From positions 5,828,001-5,892,000 of the forward strand of contig NZ_OZ239981.1 of NCBI RefSeq assembly GCF_965196975.1: 64,000 bases of DNA, given 5' to 3'. Positions 1 through 8,228 of this stretch are shown in pieces; within the stretch, counting starts at the first letter, position 1, and each line of letters starts with the position of its first letter. The notes under the pieces were generated by a model. The model was given only the letters and a program-made list of their open reading frames with translations. It was not told the origin of the DNA and did no database searches. Source of the DNA: Endozoicomonas sp965196975. Lineage in GTDB: Bacteria > Pseudomonadota > Gammaproteobacteria > Pseudomonadales > Endozoicomonadaceae. The position numbers and the translations under genes are program-made.

Positions 1-135
1 AAGGATAAACAATGAACTTTAAGTATTGGGTCTTGTCTAAATTCCTTACTACTTGTACATAAGTACTAAAACATGAAGGCATGACGAAAAAGGACGAACT
101 CAGTTAAGAGTTATGTTTAGAAGAAAGAGGTTGTA

Positions 136-1293
136 ATGGCTTACGGAACAGTTGCTGGTAGATACACTGATGAATCGGCCTTATTTAGGAGCAGAATGCA
201 GGATGCATGCGCCACTGGAGATGAACGACCTTACATGGATGGGCGTTCAACTGAAATCATCGAGCCTCGCAGTTACTTATCCCAAGCGAAGGATCTCATT
301 TGTTCCATTCCTGGAATTTGCTGTTCAATTTTTTCAAGATCCATTTCAATTGCTCTCTTTCCCTTTAATTGGATGATTGAAAACAGGTTGGGCGTTGCCA
401 AGTTTGTTGGTATAGCCATGGTGCCATCTCAGTTGTTTCCATGGCTTGGAAAGCATTTTCCTGATCTGATCCCGGAGCTTCGAGGATTTCCAGATTTGCA
501 AAAAAGTCGTGAGATTGTTGCAGCAGCCTGTGAGACAGGCAATACCAACGGTCGTCGAACTGAGTCACTCAAAATTAAAACTGATTTGGGCGTATTAAAT
601 GGTGTAATTTGTTTTCCTTCCGATTGGGATCGAAAAAATGAACAATGTATTCTTTATCACAACCCAAATGGCATCGTTCTTTCACAGCTACTACAAACAG
701 GACATCTCCATCCTTTGTCAACACCTGGTCAAATCCAGTCAGAAATGAAATGTCCAGTTATTCTTTATGATTACAGAGGTACGGGGCTAAACCAAACTGA
801 TGGAGTGTTAGGTTATTTTCCTTTCTCAACCTATGAAACAGTTGTGCAGGATGGTGTCACTGCTTTGGGATATGCGCTTGAACGATTTCAGCATGTATAT
901 GTGGCTGGTAGTTCTCTTGGAGGAGGAGTCGCAACAGCTTCCCTTCAAAGGCACCTTGAAGCAAAGGGGGGGCAGGATGACTCAAGGGTCAAGTTACTGT
1001 CTCATGATTCTTTTACCACAACGTCAAGGGTTGTCATTCCAAGCAGACCCCGGCTTGCAGATTTTTTGGGGTGGATGGTAGGTGGTAACCTTGATGCTGA
1101 AACGCCTATGCGTAAACTGATAGATCGAGGAGTCGCGGTGAAGGTTCTAAACCATACTTATGACCCTGTGATTCCAAAAGGTGCTCGTATGTCGGAATTT
1201 GCTAACACTCAAAGTGGAAATATTAGTGTTTTTGAAAGCCATTATCTTGGCCATGCTGTTTTGACAAACGATATGAAAGATAAGCTCCGGTAA
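136..1293 (+). CDS. alpha/beta hydrolase, CHLPS/DUF818-like
   Basis: A 385-residue protein with an alpha/beta-hydrolase core in its second half. A nucleophile elbow G-S-S-L-G-G-G puts the serine at residue 260. Candidate acid Asp343 (HTYDPVIP) and His373 (HYLGH) complete a Ser-Asp-His triad. The YHNPNG strand near 174-179 would form the oxyanion region. Residues 50-110 are hydrophobic and may associate with membrane. The layout resembles the chlamydial CHLPS 43 kDa/DUF818 group found in host-associated bacteria; the substrate is unknown. The ATG at 136 follows an AAAGAGG ribosome site. It is a monocistronic-looking gene. The hydrolase fold is well supported; the family name is from memory. 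Confidence 0.7.
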   Translation: MAYGTVAGRYTDESALFRSRMQDACATGDERPYMDGRSTEIIEPRSYLSQAKDLICSIPGICCSIFSRSISIALFPFNWMIENRLGVAKFVGIAMVPSQLFPWLGKHFPDLIPELRGFPDLQKSREIVAAACETGNTNGRRTESLKIKTDLGVLNGVICFPSDWDRKNEQCILYHNPNGIVLSQLLQTGHLHPLSTPGQIQSEMKCPVILYDYRGTGLNQTDGVLGYFPFSTYETVVQDGVTALGYALERFQHVYVAGSSLGGGVATASLQRHLEAKGGQDDSRVKLLSHDSFTTTSRVVIPSRPRLADFLGWMVGGNLDAETPMRKLIDRGVAVKVLNHTYDPVIPKGARMSEFANTQSGNISVFESHYLGHAVLTNDMKDKLR

Positions 1294-1346
1294 TAGATGA
1301 TTGGCTTTCTGAATATGTATATTTTTATCCAAGTCGAATCTGGATC

Positions 1347-1691
1347 TTATTTGCAATGTGGTGGAAGGTCGGTCGAATAAGCTTTTACTTCACTGATGCG
1401 AATCAATCCATCGAACTGCTCAGCAAAACCATCAACCTCTTCATCCAGAAGATGCCCGCGAAACTTAAGGTACATAGGTTGGTATGGCTGGGTAGTATTT
1501 GTTTTATAGAAGTTCTGCATTTCCCGTCCAGCCCAGTCAAAACTGACCCAGTAAGACACATTGCTACCGCATGGGGTAAAGCTGTGAACTTCATGTCCCC
1601 AGATGTATTTGCCCTCAAAAATTGAGCCAAAATCAGCAGTGCTTGCCATAGGAACCAGCAAAAAAAACAGGACTGAAAAATAGCGCTTCAT
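1347..1691 (-). CDS. small secreted protein of unknown function
   Basis: A 114-residue protein starting with an evident signal peptide (MKRYFSVLFFLLVPMASTA). The start at 1691 is preferred over an upstream one at 1730 because CTGGAG sits 7 bases before it and the signal peptide begins there. The mature part contains a WGHEVHSFTPCG motif, a YWVSFDW segment and two cysteines (TPCG and the terminal PPHCK) that could form a disulfide. The pattern of short beta strands with a conserved FxxC faintly recalls the C-terminal OB domain of NlpE, but that is only a resemblance. Probably periplasmic; function not assigned. Confidence 0.6.
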   Translation of the reverse strand: MKRYFSVLFFLLVPMASTADFGSIFEGKYIWGHEVHSFTPCGSNVSYWVSFDWAGREMQNFYKTNTTQPYQPMYLKFRGHLLDEEVDGFAEQFDGLIRISEVKAYSTDLPPHCK

Positions 1692-2085
1692 GATGTTACT
1701 CCAGAATGAAACGGCCTCATGAAATATCACGCTTTTTGTAGGGTTCAGTCAAATACTATTCTGCTGATTAAGAGCCTTGAGTAGATAATCAAGGTTCGGC
1801 CGGTAGTAAAATGTGTGTTTTTTTTGACTTGCATCAATGCGTGCGTGCTTGCAGTTTTGTAAAAAGCATTCACTGGTTAGTGGAAAATTACTATAAGTTT
1901 ACGTTTTTCATTGATACCTGCAGCTACCCGCTGCGCATGCCGTAACTTCTTTGTCGGACAATCACCCCTGTCGTCAAAGGCCTTTCGATCCTACACCCCG
2001 GATCAGCGGTAACAGGCACAATCCCTTTTTCTCGATTTCAGTATATGGAACTGGTTCCGTATTACTTGTTGCAATGGAGTGATGT
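1692..2085. other. intergenic region upstream of the NSS symporter
   Basis: About 390 bases between the divergent small secreted protein and the symporter. No gene is supported. It should hold both promoters, but I cannot place convincing -35/-10 pairs. I found no recognisable riboswitch core. Confidence 0.5.
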
Positions 2086-3573
2086 ATGCAACGGGAACAG
2101 TGGGCCTCACGCACCGGGTTTATTCTCGCCGCCGTAGGCTCTGCAATTGGTCTTGGTAATATCTGGCGTTTCCCCTACATGACCTATGAAAATGGTGGGG
2201 GCGCTTTTCTTATTCCTTATTTCTTCGCCATGCTGACGGCTGGTATTCCATTTATGATTCTGGAATTCGGCCTGGGGCAGAAACTGCGCAGCTCTGCTCC
2301 AAGAGCATTCGCCAAACTGCACAGTAAAATGGAATACCTGGGATGGTTTCAGGTATTGGTGGCAGCGATTATTGCCTGCTACTACGTAGCAGTCATTGGC
2401 TGGAGTATCTCTTATCTTGGTTTCTCCTTCACTCAGAGCTGGGGAGCCGATGCCAACGCATTTTTCTTTGGAGAGTATCTTCAGTTGGGGGGCGATAACA
2501 GTCCTTCTGCCCTTGGTTCACTGCAATGGCACATTGTTGCACCGATCCTCCTGGCCTGGGCGGTAAGTTTCTACGCCACTTTTACCGGAGTTCGAACCGG
2601 CATTGAACGACTGGGCAAAATTATGATGCCTTTATTGTTTATCATGGTGGTTGTACTGACCCTGCGGGTTTTGATGCTTCCGGGTGCGGCTGATGGCGTA
2701 AACTGGATGTTCAAGCCTGACTTCTCGGCGTTGTTGAATCCTAAGGTGTGGTCAGCTGCTTATGGGCAGATCTTTTTCACCCTGAGTGTTGGCTTTGCCA
2801 TTATGATCGCGTACTCCAGTTATCTGCCTGAAAAGTCAGATATCAATAATAATGCAATCATGACCGTCTTTATTAACTGCGGCTTTTCCATGATGGCTGG
2901 CGTTATGATTTTCGCTGTGCTGGGCTACATGGCTGGACAACAGGGTGTATCCCTGACTGAAGTGGTCAGTTCAGGTGTTGGGCTTGCCTTTGTCACCATT
3001 CCAACTGCAATTAATCTGCTGCCTATGCCCTGGTTGCTTGGCCCCATGTTCTTTATTGCCCTGGTTGTTGCCGGCATGAGTTCCCATATCTCTATTATGG
3101 AAGCCATTGTCTCTTCAGCTATGGATAAGCTGGGCTGGACTCGTCGTAGAACGGCTGCAGTCATCTGTGGTGCCGGTGCGCTGATCTCTATGGCGTATGC
3201 GACGAATGGCGGATTGTTACTGCTGGATATTGTTGATTACTACATTAATAACATTGCGTTACTGGGAAGCTGCCTGATCGAGCTGCTCCTGTTGGCCTGG
3301 GTGTTTAAAAAGCTTCCTGAAATGCGTGGTTACGTTAATAACATCTCTGAGATTGTGGTTGGTTCCTGGTGGGAGTTCTGTATTCGCTACCTCTGCGTAG
3401 GTCTGTTGTTAGTGATTGTGGGCAATAACCTGATCACTGCAGCAACTGAGAACTATGGTGGTTACGCTTCTGCTGATCAGATGCTGTTTGGCTGGGGAAT
3501 GGTGGCTACCATGGTGGTTGTCAGCTGCCTGATTTCTACCCGTCGCCCTTTTCCAATGCCTGTGGAGGCTTGA
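2086..3573 (+). CDS. sodium-dependent transporter, neurotransmitter:sodium symporter (NSS/SNF) family
   Basis: A 495-residue LeuT/MhsT-like symporter with about 12 hydrophobic segments. The family signature is at the N terminus: W-A-S-R-T-G-F-I-L-A-A-V-G-S-A-I-G-L-G-N and then WRFPYMTYENGGGAF, which in LeuT-fold proteins forms the unwound first helix and sodium/substrate sites. It is predicted to import an amino acid with Na+ across the inner membrane. It is followed one base later by a 34-residue small subunit of the MetS type, which in characterised MetP-MetS pairs (Corynebacterium) is needed for methionine/alanine uptake. That makes a neutral amino acid the likely substrate (inference). 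A strong terminator follows the pair. Confidence 0.92.
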   Translation: MQREQWASRTGFILAAVGSAIGLGNIWRFPYMTYENGGGAFLIPYFFAMLTAGIPFMILEFGLGQKLRSSAPRAFAKLHSKMEYLGWFQVLVAAIIACYYVAVIGWSISYLGFSFTQSWGADANAFFFGEYLQLGGDNSPSALGSLQWHIVAPILLAWAVSFYATFTGVRTGIERLGKIMMPLLFIMVVVLTLRVLMLPGAADGVNWMFKPDFSALLNPKVWSAAYGQIFFTLSVGFAIMIAYSSYLPEKSDINNNAIMTVFINCGFSMMAGVMIFAVLGYMAGQQGVSLTEVVSSGVGLAFVTIPTAINLLPMPWLLGPMFFIALVVAGMSSHISIMEAIVSSAMDKLGWTRRRTAAVICGAGALISMAYATNGGLLLLDIVDYYINNIALLGSCLIELLLLAWVFKKLPEMRGYVNNISEIVVGSWWEFCIRYLCVGLLLVIVGNNLITAATENYGGYASADQMLFGWGMVATMVVVSCLISTRRPFPMPVEA

Positions 3574-3574
3574 T

Positions 3575-3679
3575 ATGACGTTTGCTGCAATTGCCATGAT
3601 GAGCTTTGGTTTTGGTGTTACCTGGGGGGGCGCGGCTCTCTGTATTCGTAAAGCGATGAATAGCCAGTCAGAAGAATAA
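3575..3679 (+). CDS. MetS-like small subunit of NSS transporter
   Basis: A 34-residue ORF starting one base after the symporter stop codon. A GGAGGC ribosome site lies inside the end of the upstream gene, so the two are translationally coupled. The peptide has one hydrophobic helix (AAIAMMSFGFGVTWGGAALC) and then a short charged tail RKAMNSQSEE. This matches the architecture of the methionine/alanine importer small subunit family, single-helix partners of NSS transporters. Such ORFs are easily missed by gene callers. Confidence 0.8.
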   Translation: MTFAAIAMMSFGFGVTWGGAALCIRKAMNSQSEE

Positions 3680-3682
3680 AAA

Positions 3683-3707
3683 ACGGGAGCTATGCTCCCG
3701 TTTTTTT
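3683..3707 (+). terminator. rho-independent terminator after the symporter pair
   Basis: Perfect 8-base stem ACGGGAGC / GCTCCCGT with a 3-base TAT loop and a following run of T. It starts 4 bases after the small-subunit stop. Confidence 0.9.
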
Positions 3708-3737
3708 AGATCAATATCTGCCGTTTATTGCTAGATT

Positions 3738-5336
3738 GTAACTATTCAGCACCCTTCATATAAATCTGGAATTTTCTGATTTTTCGACCATCATCTTATA
3801 CTCAATTTTTCTAACAAATCTCCAGTATGGAACCAGACTTCCCAGCTACTCCGTTTACCGAAGCTCTCCTTAAAGAGAATGAAGAGCTTCGGACCGAGAA
3901 TGCGCTTTTACGGGAACGTTGCAGCGAACTGGAAGAAAGGGTTAATAAAAACAGTCAAAACAGTAGTAAGCCACCATCGTCAGATGGTTATCAAAAGCCC
4001 AGTAAAAAAGGGAGTGATAAAGGTGATACATCTTCCAAAGAAGCCCCCTGCTCCTCACAGGAAACACCGAACCCCAAAAGCCTTAGACCATCTTCAGGCA
4101 ATAAACCAGGTGGCCAGAAAGGTCATCAAGGCTCTTGTTTGAGACGTGTCGCCTTACCCGATTATGTCAGGCATCTGAAGGTTGAAAAATGTTGCTGTTG
4201 CCAGTCTTCGCTTATCGATATTAAACCCACCAAATACATTGAGCGACAGGTTTTTGATCCAGGTAGACCCGGAGAATTTGAAGTTACCGCGTACTGGGCA
4301 GACGTTAAAGTATGTCCTTGTGGTAAACGGAACACCGCTGAGTTTCCCCAAGGAGTGAAAGCCGCTGCTCAATACGGAGAAGTGACTCAGGCAATGGCTG
4401 TTCATTTAAACCAGTATCACTTCATCCCATATCACCGGGTGTCTGAGTATTTCAATACTATTTATTGCATGAGTGTCAGCGCAGGCTCTGTTGCCAATTT
4501 TGTTGCCTATACCCATGAGAACCTGGCCTCTACTGAGCAGAGTATCCGCGATGCTTTACAAGAAAGTCCGGTTGCAGGAGCGGATGAAACTGGCATGCGG
4601 GTTGACGGTTCACTGTGGTGGTTACACATTATGCGAGATGACCAATGGACGCTTTACTACCTCTCAGAAAGGCGAGGTTGTGAAGCAATGGATGCAATGG
4701 GCATCCTGCTGACTTTTGCAGGCATTCTGGTTCACGATCATTGGAAGTCCTACTTTGCCTATGCGGCAGTGCATGTGCTTTGTAATGCCCATCATCTGAG
4801 AGAGCTTCAGGGAGTTGTCGATAGGGATGCGAATAAGCTGGCTCTGCGGCTGATGAAATTGCTTACGCTCTCCTGGCACTTCTGCAAGAAATACAAAGCA
4901 GCCGGTCTGACTCAAATGCCTGGTGCAATACAGCTTCGCATTGAGACGATATACGACCAAATCCTTCAAAGGGCTCTCACGAAGGAAACCGCTTATATGG
5001 AAAAACAACGACAGGTGCTTGGACGTAAGAAGGTCAGGAATACCAAGGCCTACAACCTGTTCAAAAGGCTTATTGAGTTTAAGGTTGAAACGTTGCGCTT
5101 CATGTCGGACTTTTCAATTCCCTTCGATAACAATGGCAGTGAACGTGATGCCAGGATGGCCAAACTTAAGCAGAAGATCTCAGGCTGCTTCAGAAGCGAA
5201 GACGGAGGTACCATGTTTACCCGAATCCGAAGCTATTTATCATCTGCTAAAAAGCAGGGGTTGAACATATTTCAGGCGCTTCTTAAAGCGGTTCGAAATT
5301 ACAACAATACGCCTTTGCTGGGTGCTGAATAGTTAC
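3738..5336 (+). mobile_element. IS66-family element, copy 1 (no target duplication)
   Basis: A 1599-base element with perfect 17-base terminal inverted repeats GTAACTATTCAGCACCC / GGGTGCTGAATAGTTAC. It encodes a single transposase and no TnpA/TnpB, as in the ISBst12-type subgroup of IS66. Unlike the other three copies here, its flanks differ (GCTAGATT left, GTCAAATG right), so it has no 8-base target duplication. This suggests recombination between copies or a deletion next to the element. Confidence 0.93.
3827..5332 (+). CDS. IS66 family transposase
   Basis: A 501-residue DDE transposase. Residues 15-45 are a leucine-rich coiled coil (LLKENEELRTENALLRERCS). Residues 45-105 are a Ser/Lys/Pro-rich linker. 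A cysteine cluster at 122-125 with C163 and C165 forms the zinc-finger-like domain. The catalytic residues are likely D253 (GADETGMRVDG), D304 (LVHDHWKSYF) and E439 (NNGSERDARM), the last in the IS66 C-terminal motif. The stop codon lies inside the right terminal repeat. No accessory TnpA/TnpB is present. The translation is identical to the three other copies in the window. Confidence 0.95.
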   Translation: MEPDFPATPFTEALLKENEELRTENALLRERCSELEERVNKNSQNSSKPPSSDGYQKPSKKGSDKGDTSSKEAPCSSQETPNPKSLRPSSGNKPGGQKGHQGSCLRRVALPDYVRHLKVEKCCCCQSSLIDIKPTKYIERQVFDPGRPGEFEVTAYWADVKVCPCGKRNTAEFPQGVKAAAQYGEVTQAMAVHLNQYHFIPYHRVSEYFNTIYCMSVSAGSVANFVAYTHENLASTEQSIRDALQESPVAGADETGMRVDGSLWWLHIMRDDQWTLYYLSERRGCEAMDAMGILLTFAGILVHDHWKSYFAYAAVHVLCNAHHLRELQGVVDRDANKLALRLMKLLTLSWHFCKKYKAAGLTQMPGAIQLRIETIYDQILQRALTKETAYMEKQRQVLGRKKVRNTKAYNLFKRLIEFKVETLRFMSDFSIPFDNNGSERDARMAKLKQKISGCFRSEDGGTMFTRIRSYLSSAKKQGLNIFQALLKAVRNYNNTPLLGAE

Positions 5337-5341
5337 GTCAA

Positions 5342-6592
5342 ATGATCAGTTCATATGTTGTCACGACAAGGCATGTGGCACTGGTAGCCATTGCTGTCCT
5401 GTTTTTTATGATGGGTGTTCTGACTTCTCTGAATGATGTTCTTATACCTCATCTGAAAGCCGTTTTTGAACTCAGCTATTTTCAGGCTTTACTGATTCAA
5501 GTGGTCTGGTTTCTGGCTTATATGGTGAACAGCTACCCCTGTGGCCAGATAGTCCGGTGGACTTCATACAGGACAGGGATGGTTTCCGGCTATCTCATTG
5601 CTGCCTTGGGGTGTTTGCTGTTTTTGTTTGCCTGGTATCTGGATAATTATTATGCCTTTTTGATTACGCTGTTTGTCGTGGCATCCGGTATCAGTTTTCT
5701 GCAGGTTGTATCCAGTCCTTACGGTGCTGCATTGGGTGATCCATCGACTGAACACCAGAGGCTGGTTTTCCTGCACGCTTTTTTTGCTTTAGGTACAACC
5801 GTAGCTCCAATGGTTGCCGGACCAGCAATACTGGACTCAGCAGGAGCGGAGCTATTGAACCCAGGCTCCGCATCAGAGACTCAGCAGGGTACCATGACTC
5901 TCCTGATGCCATATGGGCTTCTCGGCTTGTTATTACTGGTATTAGCTCTGGTCAATAGCGCGCTTCCCATGCCGGATCTGATTGCTGAGGATCGCTTGGA
6001 TGAGCAGTCTGCAAATGACAGTGCCTGGCGTTATCTCCACACGATTTTTGGGGCCGTTGCCGTTTTCTTCTATGTTGGAACAGAGGTGTTGCTGGGTAGC
6101 TTTATCATCAACTATGCCCTCTTTGAACGGGTGGAACTGCCCTACAGTGAGTTGTCTCTGTTCGTTTCTCTGTACTGGGGAGGGATGCTGATTGGCAGGC
6201 TGTCAGGCTCCTTGTTAATGAAGTATATCCGGTCGGATTATCTGTTGATTATTTCTGGTTTGGGTGCGTGCTTCTTATTGGTTGTGGGAATGACTAATCA
6301 TGGATTGATGGCGGTTCTGATGGTGGCACTGGTTGGGCTATTTAATTCCACCATGTTTCCTGTCATTTATGGGCTTGCCATGAAGGGGCTGTCTCCCATG
6401 GTGGCCACTCAGGCATCCGGTATTGTTACCACGGCCATTGTTGGTGGTGCTGTCATTCCTCTTGCTGGTGGGATTGCAGCAGATCTGTGGGGGATTAAAT
6501 CGGCTCTATGCTGTTCTGCTTTTTGTTATCTGATTATTTCTGCCTATGGGGTCTTTTCCTGGCGAAATCGGACCTTGGATGAGGGGGAATAG
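5342..6592 (+). CDS. FucP-like MFS sugar transporter
   Basis: A 416-residue major facilitator with 12 hydrophobic segments. It carries the FucP/GluP-type first-helix pattern LFFMMGVLTSLNDVLIPHLK and a helix containing SSPYGAALG, so it is predicted to import a hexose or fucose-like sugar with protons. The ATG lies 5 bases beyond the right end of IS66 copy 1. It is in frame with the transposase stop (TAG TTA CGT CAA ATG) and has no ribosome site of its own. Because copy 1 lacks a target duplication, the native 5' region has probably been lost. The first helix is still present, so the protein may be almost complete, but expression is doubtful. Confidence 0.85.
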   Translation: MISSYVVTTRHVALVAIAVLFFMMGVLTSLNDVLIPHLKAVFELSYFQALLIQVVWFLAYMVNSYPCGQIVRWTSYRTGMVSGYLIAALGCLLFLFAWYLDNYYAFLITLFVVASGISFLQVVSSPYGAALGDPSTEHQRLVFLHAFFALGTTVAPMVAGPAILDSAGAELLNPGSASETQQGTMTLLMPYGLLGLLLLVLALVNSALPMPDLIAEDRLDEQSANDSAWRYLHTIFGAVAVFFYVGTEVLLGSFIINYALFERVELPYSELSLFVSLYWGGMLIGRLSGSLLMKYIRSDYLLIISGLGACFLLVVGMTNHGLMAVLMVALVGLFNSTMFPVIYGLAMKGLSPMVATQASGIVTTAIVGGAVIPLAGGIAADLWGIKSALCCSAFCYLIISAYGVFSWRNRTLDEGE

Positions 6593-6662
6593 ATAACCCG
6601 GAGGTTGGCTGTTACTATGCCTGCACCATAATGTATAAGTAACCCGATTGGGTTGGAGTCTT

Positions 6663-7634
6663 ATGAACCGAATTCCCCTGACTATTTTCTTACCTGAAGC
6701 CAGCAGGATTGCAGCGGGCTGTATGGGGTTGGGTGGAGACTGGGATAATCGCCCGGTGTCAAAAGATCATATGATGCAGGCACACCAGTTTCTGGACAGT
6801 GCTCTGGAGAGCGGCATAAACTTTTTTGACCACGCGGATATTTATACCCGTGGCAAGGCTGAGCAGGTGTTTGGCGGGGTATTGGCTGAGAGGCCGGGGT
6901 TGCGGGAAGACATATTCCTGCAAAGCAAGTGCGGCATTCGCTTTGCCGAAGGAAGCATTCCCAATCGCTACGACTTCTCTCAAGACTGGATCCTTCGCAG
7001 TGTTGAAAACAGCCTTACCCGTTTGAATACCGATTATCTGGATCTTCTGCTGCTGCACAGACCGGATCCGCTCATGCAGCCGGAGGAAGTGGCCGAGGCG
7101 TTTCATCAGCTGCAGAAGGACGGTAAAGTTAAGCACTTCGGCGTGTCAAATATGAATGGTCACCAGATTAAATACCTTCAGTCATTTCTTGATCAGCCTA
7201 TCGTGGTCAATCAGTTGCAGATGAGCCTGACCCATCTGGACTGGCTGGATGAAGGCGTACTGGTCAATCACGCTGAAGGGCAGGCAGTCAGTTTTACGCC
7301 AGGGACCATTGAATACTGTCGCAGCCACAATATCCAGCTTCAGGCCTGGGGCTGTTTGAGCAAAGGTGTGTTTACCGGGAAAGATGTCCATGGAGAGTCT
7401 GGTGCTATTCAGGAAACTGCCAGTCTGGTCAAGGCGCTTTCAGAGGAGCTGGGTGTTTCCAGAGAGGCCATTGTATTGGCTTGGCTGATGCGCCACCCTG
7501 CAGGCATCCAGCCGGTGATTGGAACGACCAATGCCAAGCGTATCAGGGCCTGTCGAGAGGCGGAAACTATCGAGTTGAGTCGTGAACAATGGTACCAGTT
7601 GTATGTAAGTGCCAGAGGCCGAATGCTCCCATAA
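6663..7634 (+). CDS. aldo/keto reductase, YdhF-like
   Basis: A 323-residue TIM-barrel oxidoreductase of the NADPH-dependent aldo/keto reductase superfamily. The catalytic tetrad is visible: D56 and Y61 (DHADIYTRG), K89 (LQSKCGI) and H132 (LLLHRPDPL). NADPH-binding segments occur near the C terminus (PVIGTTNAKRIRAC). The start at 6663 is chosen because GGAG lies 5 bases upstream; an in-frame TTG at 6648 has no such signal. The arrangement fits the YdhF group, whose physiological substrate is unknown. It lies in the same direction as the MFS gene, 70 bases downstream. Confidence 0.9.
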   Translation: MNRIPLTIFLPEASRIAAGCMGLGGDWDNRPVSKDHMMQAHQFLDSALESGINFFDHADIYTRGKAEQVFGGVLAERPGLREDIFLQSKCGIRFAEGSIPNRYDFSQDWILRSVENSLTRLNTDYLDLLLLHRPDPLMQPEEVAEAFHQLQKDGKVKHFGVSNMNGHQIKYLQSFLDQPIVVNQLQMSLTHLDWLDEGVLVNHAEGQAVSFTPGTIEYCRSHNIQLQAWGCLSKGVFTGKDVHGESGAIQETASLVKALSEELGVSREAIVLAWLMRHPAGIQPVIGTTNAKRIRACREAETIELSREQWYQLYVSARGRMLP

Positions 7635-8228
7635 ACTGAACGGTTAAGGCATTTTCCGGGGGAATATCCGTAGATGCGATAATCCCCTAGTCATTAATGA
7701 ATAAAAACAGTATTCACTGTCTAAAAAACACGCTAAACTATGTGACCTTTTTCTATCCCCGTGCGTAGCCCTTCTGATGGACGCAGGGGTTTTGTTGGGA
7801 AGTCCTGGCGCTTCGTTTCCTGCATTTAATCCGGCTGAAAAGAAAACTTGCCCACTCTATCGAGAGTTCAGCCGCTGGAAGATCAATAGATCTTATTATC
7901 CTCTGCCAATGCAGGCCAAGCTTGTTCATCAAGCCTCTCCAAACGCAGTCGTGGACCTCACAGGCGATTCGGTAACGTCTTTCTGAGTTCGATCAGACCG
8001 ATTTTTCCGGATAGCGGCACCAGGAAGTCCATGGCCTGCAAATTTTCCGAATCATCCTCGGTAATGTGCACTGCCATTCCATTTCTGTTTGCGCCAAGCG
8101 TCGCCAGCACCAAGCAGCCATGAGCCGGTTAACCGGACCATCAAATGCCGTCTGATCTGAACCTGACAGCTTTTGAGATCAAGATGGCGGCATTTTTATG
8201 GTAAAGAATTGAATTTATGGAGTATCAA
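7635..8228 (+). other. long leader/intergenic region upstream of deaD
   Basis: About 590 bases without a supported gene. A 69-codon ORF at 7777-7986 has no good ribosome site or recognisable domain and is not called. The region carries a hairpin at 7757-7789 followed by T residues. Long structured leaders are typical of cold-shock-induced mRNAs such as deaD, so a regulatory 5' UTR is plausible. Confidence 0.5.
7757..7793 (+). promoter_or_regulatory. hairpin with T run in the deaD leader (possible attenuator)
   Basis: CCCCGTGCGT and ACGCAGGGG can pair (one bulged G) around a 14-base loop, followed by TTTT. It could act as an intrinsic terminator of an upstream transcript or as an attenuator in the deaD leader; the sequence alone does not decide. 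Confidence 0.4.

Noticed and set aside
7777..7986. 69-codon ORF in the deaD leader
   Set aside because: No ribosome site, no conserved features; more likely untranslated leader.
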